36,676 bases of DNA from JAGHBT01 sp035311885 (GTDB lineage: Bacteria > Krumholzibacteriota > Krumholzibacteriia > Krumholzibacteriales > WJIX01), in assembly GCA_964554125.1 (NCBI GenBank), contig CAZKNG010000016.1, forward strand, positions 1-36,676, written 5' to 3'. Every line of letters starts with the position of its first letter. Position 1 is the stretch's first letter. The translations under genes were made by a program, and so were the position numbers. Under the pieces are notes generated by a model, which had not been told where the DNA came from, did no database searches, and saw only the letters and a program-made list of their open reading frames with translations. Of the stretch, positions 26,076-34,589 are shown in pieces.

Positions 26076-26672
26076 CTATTCATCTTCCGGAAAGAGTAAA
26101 GCCGCCACCTTCGATTCAACCCGCTCGGTAATCTGATCAAAAAGAACGCCTATCGACAAATCGATGGTTCTTCTATCTTCTTTAAGTATGACTCCCCATG
26201 TAATATCGGCTTTAGAATCGGAAAGAGTGAAATTGCCCCCTCCGGGGAAAGCCTTATTGAGCGAATCTATAAAGTCACCGTCAAATAGATCACTCTGCTC
26301 TTTAGAAACAATGATCTCCTCACTTCCAGACAGCGTCCGCTTCAGTATCAAATCTTTAATAAACCCGAGATATTCCTTCCGGGGCATCTCCTTTATTTTC
26401 TTTTCCGCTTCTCTGTAAAATGCCTCCAGAATTTCGTGTTTCTTGGAAAGCAGGGATTTCCGTAGTTCGAGCTGTTCATTGACAATCAAGCGGCGATAAT
26501 GCTCATCAGCTTTGTTTTCAGATTCCTTCTTAAGTTTCGCGCTCAGTTCTTTGCCCTTATCTGAATATTCCTTCCTGATCTTATCAGCTTTTTCCTCCGC
26601 TTCATTTATAATCCTTCCAGCCTCTGATTCGGCCTCTTTACCGATAGTATTTATTATATTCTCAATAGACAT
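26076..26672 (-). CDS. atpE: V-type ATPase subunit E (peripheral stalk)
   Basis: Peripheral-stalk subunit (198 aa). The first 100 residues form a charged helix with 11-residue periodicity (EAGRIINEAEEKADKIRKEY), followed by a globular C-terminal half whose sequence includes SDSKADITWGVILKEDRRTI and the closing LFDQITERVESKVAALLF, all family hallmarks. It pairs with the G/H-type coiled coil encoded at the operon start. GGAAG precedes the ATG by 7 bases. Confidence 0.93.
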   Translation of the reverse strand: MSIENIINTIGKEAESEAGRIINEAEEKADKIRKEYSDKGKELSAKLKKESENKADEHYRRLIVNEQLELRKSLLSKKHEILEAFYREAEKKIKEMPRKEYLGFIKDLILKRTLSGSEEIIVSKEQSDLFDGDFIDSLNKAFPGGGNFTLSDSKADITWGVILKEDRRTIDLSIGVLFDQITERVESKVAALLFPEDE

Positions 26673-26715
26673 GTTAAGACTTCCATTCCTTTATATTGAC
26701 CGTATCCGTCTGCTC

Positions 26716-27183
26716 TTACAACGAGATCTTCTGAAGAAGCAGAATAGTTCCGAGAAGTCCGAGGACGGCGTACGTTTCAACTATAACGGCAAAAACCATC
26801 CCCTTGCCAACCTCTTCCGGCCTTTTGGCAACCAGACTGCACGCGGAAGCGCAGACCTTCCCCTGGTAGAGTCCGGAAATAAGACCTGTAATAGCTATAG
26901 GAAGAGCGGCTCCGAGCATAGCCAGTCCGGAACCTACCGAAATTCCGCTCAGAGCGTCCATCCCGGGAAGCTTGTTTATTATCATAAACAGCGCTACCAA
27001 TCCATATATACCCTGCGTTCCCGGCAGAGCCTGAAGAACAAGCAGACTGCCGAATTTCCCCGGATCTTCACTCGTCACTCCGTTGGCGGCCTGACCGGCA
27101 ACACCTGTTCCAAGAGCCGACCCGGCGCCTGCGAGCCCGGCTGCCAGAGCGGCACCTAAAACAACTAACATGAATCCAAACAT
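26716..27183 (-). CDS. atpK: V-type ATPase subunit K (membrane rotor ring, Na+-type residues)
   Basis: Rotor-ring proteolipid (155 aa) made of two fused hairpins, four membrane helices. The first hairpin ends its second helix in LQALPGTQGIYG (Leu53, Thr56, Gln57); the second carries Gln107 (GLYQGK) and the ion-binding Glu136 (IVETYAV). These match, in order and spacing, the Na+ ligands of Enterococcus hirae NtpK (Leu61, Thr64, Gln65, Gln110, Glu139). Only the second hairpin has the acidic residue, as in other V-type K subunits. This indicates Na+ rather than H+ coupling; that is inference. GGAG lies 7 bases before the ATG. Confidence 0.95.
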   Translation of the reverse strand: MFGFMLVVLGAALAAGLAGAGSALGTGVAGQAANGVTSEDPGKFGSLLVLQALPGTQGIYGLVALFMIINKLPGMDALSGISVGSGLAMLGAALPIAITGLISGLYQGKVCASACSLVAKRPEEVGKGMVFAVIVETYAVLGLLGTILLLQKISL

Positions 27184-27207
27184 ATTTTTTCTCCTTCCTC
27201 GGGTAGA

Positions 27208-29178
27208 TTAATCCGTATCCTGTTTCCTGATTATCGAATAACTCCGCTCATTCCTGAAGGGCCGGAACTCTTTTCCGCCGCCCGTGAAGAATTTCGAGAA
27301 GAACTCAAGGTACTGAAGTCTCGCGGAATGAACAAACCCTCCAAGACTGTTAACGGCAATATTGAAGGTATGTCCTCCGATAAGAATCAATCCGGCCGCG
27401 AGATAACCGGCATAGAACGGGAGACCTGTGACCATTCCCGCGATATCATTGACAGCTATCGCGATAGCGCTTGTAGCCAGGCCCAGAGCCAGAAGCCGCG
27501 CGTAGGAAAGAACATCTCCAAAATATCCCACAACATCGTAGAAGCCGGCCAGCCCGCCGAAAATCTTCTTTACAAATGATTTTTTCTTCCTGCCTCCTGT
27601 TAGAAAGATTATAATCACAAGAGCGAGCGCGCCCCTTTTACTCCATAACATAATACTATCCGGAACATAGCCGCCGAGAATAACTGAATAGCCGAGAGGA
27701 GCAAGTGTTATCAGAAATATAATCCAGCATAGATTATCGAAGACCGCGTCTGCTATCATACCCTGTCTTATTTTGGCCGTCATCTTGACACCCATCCCGA
27801 AGAGCATATGAACTATCCCCATCACAAAAGAAATATTAAGCACCTTCATGGGATCTTTAAGCGGGTTAACAAGAATAAACTGCCTGATATGCGGAGGAAA
27901 CGATTCAGAATCGATTCCGAAAATACCGCCGCTGAGTAATCCTACCACCGCGGTAATTATTCCTCCCGAGAAAAGAAGTTTCATGAGCTGTCCGAATCCG
28001 CCCGTTGGTTTGAATTTCAATAAAATCACAGCTGAAAAGGCCGCGAGAGTAAGTCCGTAACCGGCGTCACTCAGACACATGGCAAAGAATAGAACAAAGA
28101 AGGGGGCAAGAAGCGGCGTCGGATCCACTTCGGAGTAAACCGGTCTTCCGTAGAGGGTTGTCACGAATTCGCTCGGTCCCGCGAGAGCGTTGTTGTCCAG
28201 GTGAATCGGCGGTTCTTCATCATCCAGCGGTTCTCTGAAGGCAAGTTCAATATCTTCAAAGCCGGAGTAGAGGCTGTTCTTTAGATTATTTACATCGAGA
28301 GCCCTTACCCATCCCTCTATTAAAACCGTGCTTTCGGTGTGATAAAATCTATTCTCAATCTCTGTAAGCCCTATTTTTTCGCCGTAATAGTCTGAAAGAA
28401 TGTACAATCTATCAAGAATTCCGGCGAGTTTTCCAGCCTCCTTTTCAGCTTCAGCAATCTTCTTCTCCAGCTCTTCCCAACGGGATCTTTCAAATTCAAT
28501 AACTTGAAGCGGCGTGCCCTCGGCTTCCTCAAAAATATTACGAACACCGCCCAGCTCTTTCAATAGTTCCGCCGGTTCATCCTGCCCGGCAAGAGGCAGT
28601 ATTACGGCCAGATAAACTTCCCCCCCTTCCTTCAGGCATGCCTCAAAATGAGACAGTTCATACCTCTCTTCAAGATCATCGAGGCCCGTGGAGATCTGTT
28701 TCTCAGGCAGAGTCCACAATTGAAGTTCATATTTGCCTGTTGTCAGAGCTTCCAGTGGAACGTCGAGCTCCCTCCATCCGGTAAGGGAATCAACCATATC
28801 TTTACTCTTCGAAAGCTCCTCTTTCAATTCACGAATCCGTTTATCGGCTTCCGTGCACTCAGCCCACACGCCGCTCACGGAAATTTCACTTTCGAGCTTT
28901 GCGATATCTTCATACGACACTCTCAGGGGACCCCTGCTTAATTTCTCAAAGAAAGAGGGCTTTTCTTTAAAACCCTCGAGGAAAGAGATAGAATTCTCAA
29001 GTTCCTCTTTCTTTTTCAAAACCCCCTCAGCTCCACCTTCAACTTCCGCCGCGTCCTTGTCGATTCCGGATACATCGGTAACTTCCACAACGCCGTATTC
29101 ACGCAGATACCTCTTGAGTTCTTCCTTTATGGAATTATGCGCGAGGAGTTGAATTTTCAGCATCCTGCTTATTGCCAT
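27208..29178 (-). CDS. atpI: V-type ATPase subunit I (a-type membrane stator)
   Basis: Large stator subunit (656 aa). The N-terminal half (about residues 1-330) is soluble, with long coiled-coil arms that anchor the peripheral stalks. The C-terminal half has seven to eight membrane helices beginning near PTPLLAPFFVLFFAMCLSDAGYG, a strong family motif. The essential Arg of the ion path is in SYARLLALGLATS (about residue 561). The final motif HSARLQYLEFFSKFF is also conserved. It starts at ATG 29178 with GGGAG upstream, 49 bases after the G/H gene, and ends 24 bases before atpK. Confidence 0.95.
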   Translation of the reverse strand: MAISRMLKIQLLAHNSIKEELKRYLREYGVVEVTDVSGIDKDAAEVEGGAEGVLKKKEELENSISFLEGFKEKPSFFEKLSRGPLRVSYEDIAKLESEISVSGVWAECTEADKRIRELKEELSKSKDMVDSLTGWRELDVPLEALTTGKYELQLWTLPEKQISTGLDDLEERYELSHFEACLKEGGEVYLAVILPLAGQDEPAELLKELGGVRNIFEEAEGTPLQVIEFERSRWEELEKKIAEAEKEAGKLAGILDRLYILSDYYGEKIGLTEIENRFYHTESTVLIEGWVRALDVNNLKNSLYSGFEDIELAFREPLDDEEPPIHLDNNALAGPSEFVTTLYGRPVYSEVDPTPLLAPFFVLFFAMCLSDAGYGLTLAAFSAVILLKFKPTGGFGQLMKLLFSGGIITAVVGLLSGGIFGIDSESFPPHIRQFILVNPLKDPMKVLNISFVMGIVHMLFGMGVKMTAKIRQGMIADAVFDNLCWIIFLITLAPLGYSVILGGYVPDSIMLWSKRGALALVIIIFLTGGRKKKSFVKKIFGGLAGFYDVVGYFGDVLSYARLLALGLATSAIAIAVNDIAGMVTGLPFYAGYLAAGLILIGGHTFNIAVNSLGGFVHSARLQYLEFFSKFFTGGGKEFRPFRNERSYSIIRKQDTD

Positions 29179-29227
29179 CCTGAATTACTCCCTTAATTAA
29201 TTTATTGGAATCCGGTTAGAAAGATAT

Positions 29228-29539
29228 CTACGCGTGGAAAGCGTCTAAAATAATATCAATCGACTTATCGTGATTCTTGCCGGCTTCCTTTTCAAGAGAT
29301 GCAATTACTTTCTTATTTTTCTCGCGAAGGGTCTTTATCTCATTTTCTGCTTTTTCTCCGGCCTTTTTAACAAGCGTCCGTTTTTCTTCATCCTTCTTCT
29401 TTATAAGATCCTCTATCCGGGCCTTTCCATCCTCGCCTGCTTTTTCGATAATTTTTTCTGCCCGCTGGCGCGCTTCACGGATCTGCTTATCAGCTTCTTT
29501 CTCCTTCAAACGTATCTTTTCGAGATCTTCGACCAGCAT
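29228..29539 (-). CDS. V-type ATPase G/H-like peripheral-stalk coiled coil
   Basis: A 103-aa, highly charged all-helical protein (LEKIRLKEKEADKQIREARQ and so on, mostly Lys/Glu/Ala heptads). It is the expected partner of subunit E in the right-handed peripheral-stalk coiled coil. Sequence alone is nearly featureless, so the call rests on composition, length and position as first gene before atpI, exactly where Enterococcus ntpF and Thermus atpG lie. GGAGG precedes the ATG by 6 bases. Confidence 0.85.
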   Translation of the reverse strand: MLVEDLEKIRLKEKEADKQIREARQRAEKIIEKAGEDGKARIEDLIKKKDEEKRTLVKKAGEKAENEIKTLREKNKKVIASLEKEAGKNHDKSIDIILDAFHA

Positions 29540-29634
29540 ATGATTCCTCCGGAATATGACTGTTTCTGAATATCATTCTGGAATTGAATATTGTTAAATT
29601 TTCTCCACTAACTCAAGTAAAATATTTTCAATCG

Positions 29635-29671
29635 GACGGCATGAGGTATGAAAAGGAAGGTTTTCGCCGTC
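29635..29671. repeat. Inverted repeat in the Opp-to-V-ATPase gap
   Basis: GACGGC (29635-29640) and GCCGTC (29666-29671) flank 25 bases that also contain GAAAA/TTTTC arms. Read on the minus strand, the hairpin precedes an AT-rich stretch that leads to the V-ATPase start. It could end the Opp transcript or shape the V-ATPase leader. The rest of the 271-base gap (29540-29810) has no gene. A TTGAGT-17-CAATAT pair near 29610 is too weak to call as a promoter. Confidence 0.3.
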
Positions 29672-29810
29672 GTGATAGAAAAGAGCTTTTTCAATCAAGC
29701 AGATACTGGAATAAAGCTTTTGCACCTGAATTCATAAGATAAATTGCAGCTCGAACAGAGCCGCCCTCTCCGGCGCTTTATGACAATGCCTGAACCTCCG
29801 CGATGAATAT

Positions 29811-30776
29811 CTAAGAGTAAAGCCAGCATCTTACCGACCGTCCCTCAGGTGTAGTGACAAAAGGAGGAGGTTTGAGGCGGCACTCTTTCATGGCTTCGGG
29901 ACATCTCGGATAAAAGGAGCATCCCTCGGGTAGATTTATCGGACTCGGGACTTCCCCTCTTATTGCCGCTTTCAGCTTCTCCCCTTTGAATTCAAGTTTC
30001 GGGATGGAAGCCAGAAGCCCCCTGGTGTAGGGATGCAGAGGGTTGGAAAAGAGAGAATCCCTGCTTGACAGTTCGACGATTTTACCCAGATACATTACAG
30101 CTACATTATCGCTTACGTGCTTTATTACACCGAGGTCGTGAGCAACAAAAAGATATGTCAGCCCCATATCCTCCTTGAGGTCACGAATAAGATTTATTAT
30201 CTGAGCCTGTACTGAAAGATCCAGAGCCGCTACAGGTTCGTCGGCAATGATAATATCAGGCTCAACAGCCAGAGCCCTGGCTATACCGACTCTCTGGCGC
30301 TGCCCTCCCGAAAACTCATGAGGATATCTGGATTCAGCTGCGGGAGGAAGACCTACCTTGTCAAGAAGTGAATGAACCCTCGTTCTCACTTTCCTTCTTT
30401 CCACTATTTTGTGTATCTTTATCCCTTCGGCTATTGTATTGCCTATAGTCATTCTCGGATTAAGAGATGAATACGGATCCTGGAAAACCATTTGAATTCT
30501 GCGTCTTGTCTTTCTGAGTTCTTTCCCCTTGAGGGCGAGAAAATCGATTCCGCCTAAAAATATTTTTCCCGCCGTGGGTTCGATCAATCTCATAAGAACC
30601 CTCGCAAGAGTGCTCTTCCCGCAACCCGATTCACCCACAAGCCCTAAACTTTCCCCCTCTTCGATCGATATGTCAACTCCATCGACGGCCTTAACGGGCG
30701 AACTTGAACGGGAGAAGAAGCCGCTCCCGGACGACGTAAAATATTTCTTAATCCCTTCGGCCCTTAGAATTGTCAA
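29811..30776 (-). CDS. Opp/Dpp-type peptide ABC transporter ATPase, DppF/OppF-like
   Basis: Cytoplasmic ATPase (321 aa), one of the pair powering the peptide importer. Walker A is GESGCGKST (residues 48-56), the signature is FSGGQRQRVGIARAL, Walker B is IIIADEPVAALD, and the switch His is in VAHDLGV. The C-terminal oligopeptide/dipeptide domain contains GCSFYPRCPEAMKEC and a final RCWLY, a Cys pattern linked to an Fe-S site in some Dpp ATPases. The start is TTG at 30776, overlapping the dppD stop by 4 bases (TTGA), with AAGGAGG just upstream, so coupled translation is likely. Last gene of this operon. Confidence 0.95.
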   Translation of the reverse strand: MTILRAEGIKKYFTSSGSGFFSRSSSPVKAVDGVDISIEEGESLGLVGESGCGKSTLARVLMRLIEPTAGKIFLGGIDFLALKGKELRKTRRRIQMVFQDPYSSLNPRMTIGNTIAEGIKIHKIVERRKVRTRVHSLLDKVGLPPAAESRYPHEFSGGQRQRVGIARALAVEPDIIIADEPVAALDLSVQAQIINLIRDLKEDMGLTYLFVAHDLGVIKHVSDNVAVMYLGKIVELSSRDSLFSNPLHPYTRGLLASIPKLEFKGEKLKAAIRGEVPSPINLPEGCSFYPRCPEAMKECRLKPPPFVTTPEGRSVRCWLYS

Positions 30777-31768
30777 CTTTCCTCCTTGTCATGCAGCCAG
30801 CAGCGTGAAAAATGAGAATTGTCCAGACTAAACAGTGCCGGCTCTTCTTTAAAACACCTGTCTGTTCTTTTCGCGCACCGGTCGCTGAACCTGCAGCCCG
30901 GGGGCAATTTCGCGGGATCAGGCACTCTCCCGGGTATCACGGGCAGGGTCTTACCCGGCGAGCTGTAGCCCGGCATAGAGGCAAGAAGACCCTGAGTATA
31001 CGGATGAGACGGATCCGAAAAAAGTTTCTCTGAAGGCGCTTTCTCAACTATCTTCCCCGCATACATGACAACCACTTTATCCGCCATTTGCGCTATTACC
31101 GCCAGATCATGTGTTATAAGCAGGAGGGACATCCCGAACTTCTCGCGGAGGTCCTGAAGAAGCTCGATTATCTGTGCCTGCACTGAAACATCAAGAGCGG
31201 TAGTCGGCTCGTCCGCTATGAGCAGTTTCGGCTGACAGCTCAGCGCCATGGCAATCATCACCCTCTGCCTCATCCCCCCGCTCATCTGATGCGGATAATT
31301 CTTGTACCTTATTTCCGGATCAGGAATCCCCACCATTCTGAACATTTCGACCGCTCTGGCTTTTGACTTCTTTCTGCCGAGACGCTGATGAAGGACTATC
31401 GCCTCGCGGACCTGCTCCCCGCAGGTAAAGACAGGGTTGAGGCTTGAAAGCGGTTCCTGAAACACAATAGATATTTCATTCCCTCTTATCTTTCTCATCT
31501 CCTTCACGGGCATGCTCAAAATATCCCTGCCGTTCAGCTCTATCAACCCTCCGGTGATCTTTCCGGGCGGGTCTGATATCAGCCGCATAATTGAAAGAGC
31601 GGTCACACTCTTACCACACCCCGATTCACCAACCAGACCAATCGTCTGTCCGGTCTCTATATCAAAGCTTATTCCGTCAACAGCCCTGACATTTCCTCTT
31701 TCCGTCCTGAACACTGTTTCGAGATTTTTTATTTTCAGAAGCATTTTTTTCAAGAACTTCCTCTTCAT
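30773..31768 (-). CDS. Opp/Dpp-type peptide ABC transporter ATPase, DppD/OppD-like
   Basis: Cytoplasmic ATPase (331 aa) partnering the DppF-like protein. Walker A is GESGCGKS (47-54), the signature is MSGGMRQRVMIAMAL, Walker B is LLIADEPTTALD, and the switch His is in ITHDLAV. The C-terminal domain holds GCRFSDRCAKRTDRC and RCWLH, the Cys set found in this family. Start uncertain: ATG 31768 gives MKRKFLKKMLL, while ATG 31744 would start at MLLKIKNLETVF, nearer the usual family start; neither has an ideal ribosome site. It follows the DppC-like gene by 76 bases. Confidence 0.94.
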   Translation of the reverse strand: MKRKFLKKMLLKIKNLETVFRTERGNVRAVDGISFDIETGQTIGLVGESGCGKSVTALSIMRLISDPPGKITGGLIELNGRDILSMPVKEMRKIRGNEISIVFQEPLSSLNPVFTCGEQVREAIVLHQRLGRKKSKARAVEMFRMVGIPDPEIRYKNYPHQMSGGMRQRVMIAMALSCQPKLLIADEPTTALDVSVQAQIIELLQDLREKFGMSLLLITHDLAVIAQMADKVVVMYAGKIVEKAPSEKLFSDPSHPYTQGLLASMPGYSSPGKTLPVIPGRVPDPAKLPPGCRFSDRCAKRTDRCFKEEPALFSLDNSHFSRCWLHDKEES

Positions 31769-31844
31769 TCTGACCGTCAGGCCGCGAACTTTCCGCCGCC
31801 GTATAATATATAATTTAATTTATCGGTAAAAGAATCAACCCTTC

Positions 31845-32786
31845 TTATGTAAAGTGCATCGGATCAAAGGCATCCCGGAGACCGTCACCCAGCAGGTTGA
31901 ATCCAATAACGGTTATCACTATCGCGAGTCCGGGAAATGTGGAAACCCACCACGCGTCAAGCAGAACATCTCTTCCTTCAAAAACCATCATACCCCAGCT
32001 CGGGGTTGGAGGAGGAACACCCAGACCCAGAAAACTCAGCGCTGCCTCTGTAAGAATAATCCCTCCAATCCTCAGAGTCGCCGAAACGATTATTACGGTA
32101 AGAGTATTAGGTATAAGGTGTTTTAAGATGATTCTCTTTCCGCCCATACCAAGAGCCTCTGCCGCTGTGATATAATCTCTTTTCTTAATAGAGAGTGTCT
32201 GTCCCCGGACAAGCCGGGCGGCCGACATCCATCCCGTCGCTCCCAGCAGGATGATCACAAGCAGTATAGACCTGGAGAAAAGAGCTATACACGTAAGAAG
32301 CAGAAATAATCTGGGTATAGCCATAAGCGCGTCTACAATCCGCATTATAACAGCGTCAACTATTCCACCGGCGTAACCCGAAAGGGCGCCGATAAGCGAA
32401 CCGAACAATACCGAAAGCGCCACGGCGAAGAAACCTATCGAAAGTGAGACCTGTGAACCGTAAAACATCCTTGTCATAACATCACGGCCGAACTTATCAG
32501 TTCCAAGCGGGTGGTCCGCGCTTGGCCTTGAATATCTTTCGCCCGGAATATTTCCGTGCTCGCCGGGATCATAGGGGGTAAGAACAGGAGCAAATAAAGC
32601 GGTCAGATAAAGAAGAAGGACAATCACAGCTCCAGCCACAGCGACGCGATTCCTGCGGAATCTGGACCAACCCCCTGTCCAGATTCCGCTTGAATGACGC
32701 CGGCCGCTTTTATTATCCCGTTTCATTTTTTCCATAACCGTATTCAACCTTTTGCGCCGGATAAAGTTCAACCCTGTTTTATTCAT
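31845..32786 (-). CDS. Opp/Dpp-type peptide ABC transporter permease, DppC-like
   Basis: Inner-membrane permease (313 aa from ATG 32786). After a charged N-terminus come the first helix (RVAVAGAVIVLLLYLTALFA), the DppC motif HPLGTDKFGRDVMTRMFYG, the membrane domain, and the EAA loop (YITAAEALGMGGKRIILKHL). I choose ATG 32786, which overlaps the dppB-like stop by 8 bases and so is probably translationally coupled. Met codons at 32735 and 32726 are alternatives; the longer frame to 32879 lies inside the dppB-like gene and is rejected. Confidence 0.93.
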   Translation of the reverse strand: MNKTGLNFIRRKRLNTVMEKMKRDNKSGRRHSSGIWTGGWSRFRRNRVAVAGAVIVLLLYLTALFAPVLTPYDPGEHGNIPGERYSRPSADHPLGTDKFGRDVMTRMFYGSQVSLSIGFFAVALSVLFGSLIGALSGYAGGIVDAVIMRIVDALMAIPRLFLLLTCIALFSRSILLVIILLGATGWMSAARLVRGQTLSIKKRDYITAAEALGMGGKRIILKHLIPNTLTVIIVSATLRIGGIILTEAALSFLGLGVPPPTPSWGMMVFEGRDVLLDAWWVSTFPGLAIVITVIGFNLLGDGLRDAFDPMHFT

Positions 32787-33762
32787 CTTTCTTATCAGTG
32801 ATCTTGATACGGGGATCGAGCAGCGCGTATCCCACATCCGCCATAAGGTTCCCCAGAATAACCAGAACACCGACCACAAAGTTTATCGCCAGCACAAGGG
32901 GGTAATCCCTCGCGTAGATAGCATCGACAGCCAGCCTCCCCATACCGGGCCAGGAGAAAATCTTCTCTATTACGACGGACCCGCCCAGCAGAAAAGGAAT
33001 GCTCAGTCCAATAATAGTAACCACCGGAATAGCGGCGTTCCTGAAGGCGTGTTTAAGAAAAACCCTCCTGTTCTCCAAGCCCTTCGCCCGGGCGGTTCTT
33101 ATATAGTCCTCTCTCAGTACATCAAGCATGCTCCCCCTCATATACCTCGCCATTCCCGCGGCTGAAGCCACTCCGAGGACAAAAGCGGGCATTACGAGAT
33201 GTTTGGCTCTGTCACATAGAATTTCAAACCAGCCGGCACCGCTCAGGCCGAACGACTGCATATGTGAAGAGGGAAGGATCCCGAGCTTTAATGAAAAAAG
33301 GAATATAAGCATCAGGGACAGCCAGAACGATGGAATTGAATAGATAAAAAGAGCGGCAATAGTGTTGGCCTTATCAAAGATAGTGTCTTTTTTTACGGCT
33401 GAAAGTATCCCAAGACTTATTCCAATCACAATATACAGGAGTAAAGCCGCGACAGTAAGCCGCAGCGTGTTGGGTACGGCTTCAAAAATAAGATCGCGTA
33501 CCGGCCTGTTGTAATGAAGAGAAAACCCAAAATCACCCCGCATGAAACTCGCGACCCACTTTATATACTGCTCGGCAATCGGTCTGTCCAGCCCGAACTT
33601 CGAACGCATCATCTCAACAGTATGAGGTGAAATTCCCGGACGGTTAAAGTACTTAGCCATCGGGTCGCCGGGAGCAATATGCAGAAGAAAAAAAGTTATA
33701 GTAAGTACGAGAAGAATAAGAAGAACTGACTGAAGCAGTCTCTTTATTACAAATCTCGCCAT
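32779..33762 (-). CDS. Opp/Dpp-type peptide ABC transporter permease, DppB-like
   Basis: Inner-membrane permease (327 aa) with the intact family N-terminus: MARFVIKRLLQSVLLILLVL, then HIAPGDPM. Six membrane segments follow, with the EAA loop (DYIRTARAKGLENRRVFLKH) and the closing LLDPRIKI. GAGG precedes the ATG. It lies 25 bases after the lipoyl-transferase-family gene, so the peptide importer is probably co-transcribed with gcvPA/gcvPB. It is clearly divergent from the DppB-like protein at 702-1646, so the two are separate systems rather than a recent copy. Confidence 0.94.
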   Translation of the reverse strand: MARFVIKRLLQSVLLILLVLTITFFLLHIAPGDPMAKYFNRPGISPHTVEMMRSKFGLDRPIAEQYIKWVASFMRGDFGFSLHYNRPVRDLIFEAVPNTLRLTVAALLLYIVIGISLGILSAVKKDTIFDKANTIAALFIYSIPSFWLSLMLIFLFSLKLGILPSSHMQSFGLSGAGWFEILCDRAKHLVMPAFVLGVASAAGMARYMRGSMLDVLREDYIRTARAKGLENRRVFLKHAFRNAAIPVVTIIGLSIPFLLGGSVVIEKIFSWPGMGRLAVDAIYARDYPLVLAINFVVGVLVILGNLMADVGYALLDPRIKITDKKDE

Positions 33763-33787
33763 AACTCTTTTTTCCTCTCTGACTATA

Positions 33788-34564
33788 TTAGAATTCAGCC
33801 GCTTTCTTTCCTGCCGCGTCTTTAATATAAGACCTGTCCTCGCCGGAGAGCTTCAAATCCCTGAAGTTAACCCTGAATTTAGCGGAAAACGCCTCTTTAA
33901 GAACTTCCGCGCATCTGCTGTACCCCGGATTTGTACCCGTTTCCTTCTTGATACTCGTTACATGACGGTCAAAATCACCCCAATCCCCCTTAAGATATTC
34001 CGATATTCTCTTTGCCCCTCCGTCAAGCAGTATAGATCCATGCTGTATAAAGACCGATCCGCAGCTGCGCTGAGCGCTCGCTACTATCTTCCTGCCGCCG
34101 GCGGTGATTTCGTGCTGACTTACGGAAGCAAGACAGGGAGAGGTCATTTCCCCTCTTGCCGATTCCTTCCTGCCTCTTGATATCCGGGCCTTTACTCCGC
34201 AAATGCTCAACGCGTCCCTCAAGGCTTCCGAGACAGCCATGAACCTCTCTCTCAGGTTCTGCTGAAACACACCTCCATCGACTGAAGCAGCCAGGCAGTA
34301 CGTTATTTCATCGTCGTGAAGAAGAGCCCTGCCTCCGGTTATCCGTCGGACGAGAGGCATTCGATCTCTTCGCAGAGATGCAAGATCGAGAACATTCCCG
34401 GGATCCTGATGATATCCGACAGTTACCGCCGGAGGATCAAATGAATAGATCCTCAGGATCGCGCCGATATCCGATTCCCTTACAATTTTCAGGATAAATT
34501 CATCGGCAGCCATATTCTCGGCGCCGCTTCCTTGTCCGTCATCAAGAAACAACCATTGCAACAT
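33788..34564 (-). CDS. Lipoyl/octanoyl transferase-family protein (LipM/LplA type)
   Basis: Cytoplasmic enzyme of the BPL/LplA/LipB catalytic superfamily (258 aa from ATG 34564; a longer frame to 34645 would run into gcvPB). It attaches octanoate or lipoate to lipoyl domains such as GcvH. The acyl-binding motif RRITGGRALLHDDEIT is at residues 73-88, and the catalytic Lys159 is in GGRKIVASAQ followed by IQHGSILL. Cys144 in PCLASVSQHEI sits where the octanoyltransferase LipM has its acyl-carrying Cys, and a C-terminal LplA accessory domain is not evident. I therefore favour LipM-like octanoyltransferase over ATP-using lipoate ligase, with moderate certainty. It lies 25 bases after gcvPB, as expected for a gene serving the glycine cleavage system. 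Confidence 0.85.
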   Translation of the reverse strand: MLQWLFLDDGQGSGAENMAADEFILKIVRESDIGAILRIYSFDPPAVTVGYHQDPGNVLDLASLRRDRMPLVRRITGGRALLHDDEITYCLAASVDGGVFQQNLRERFMAVSEALRDALSICGVKARISRGRKESARGEMTSPCLASVSQHEITAGGRKIVASAQRSCGSVFIQHGSILLDGGAKRISEYLKGDWGDFDRHVTSIKKETGTNPGYSRCAEVLKEAFSAKFRVNFRDLKLSGEDRSYIKDAAGKKAAEF

Positions 34565-34589
34565 CTGCTGGAATCCATTCTCCGCTATA

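Noticed and set aside
26512..27159. Plus-strand ORF of 215 codons
   Set aside because: Runs antisense across atpE and atpK with no family features.
29600..29625. TTGAGT-17-CAATAT as a V-ATPase promoter
   Set aside because: The -10 box matches only three of six positions; too weak to call.
32787..32879. N-terminal extension of the DppC-like protein at 31845-32786
   Set aside because: Lies inside the dppB-like gene and adds Trp/Arg-rich sequence not seen in the family.
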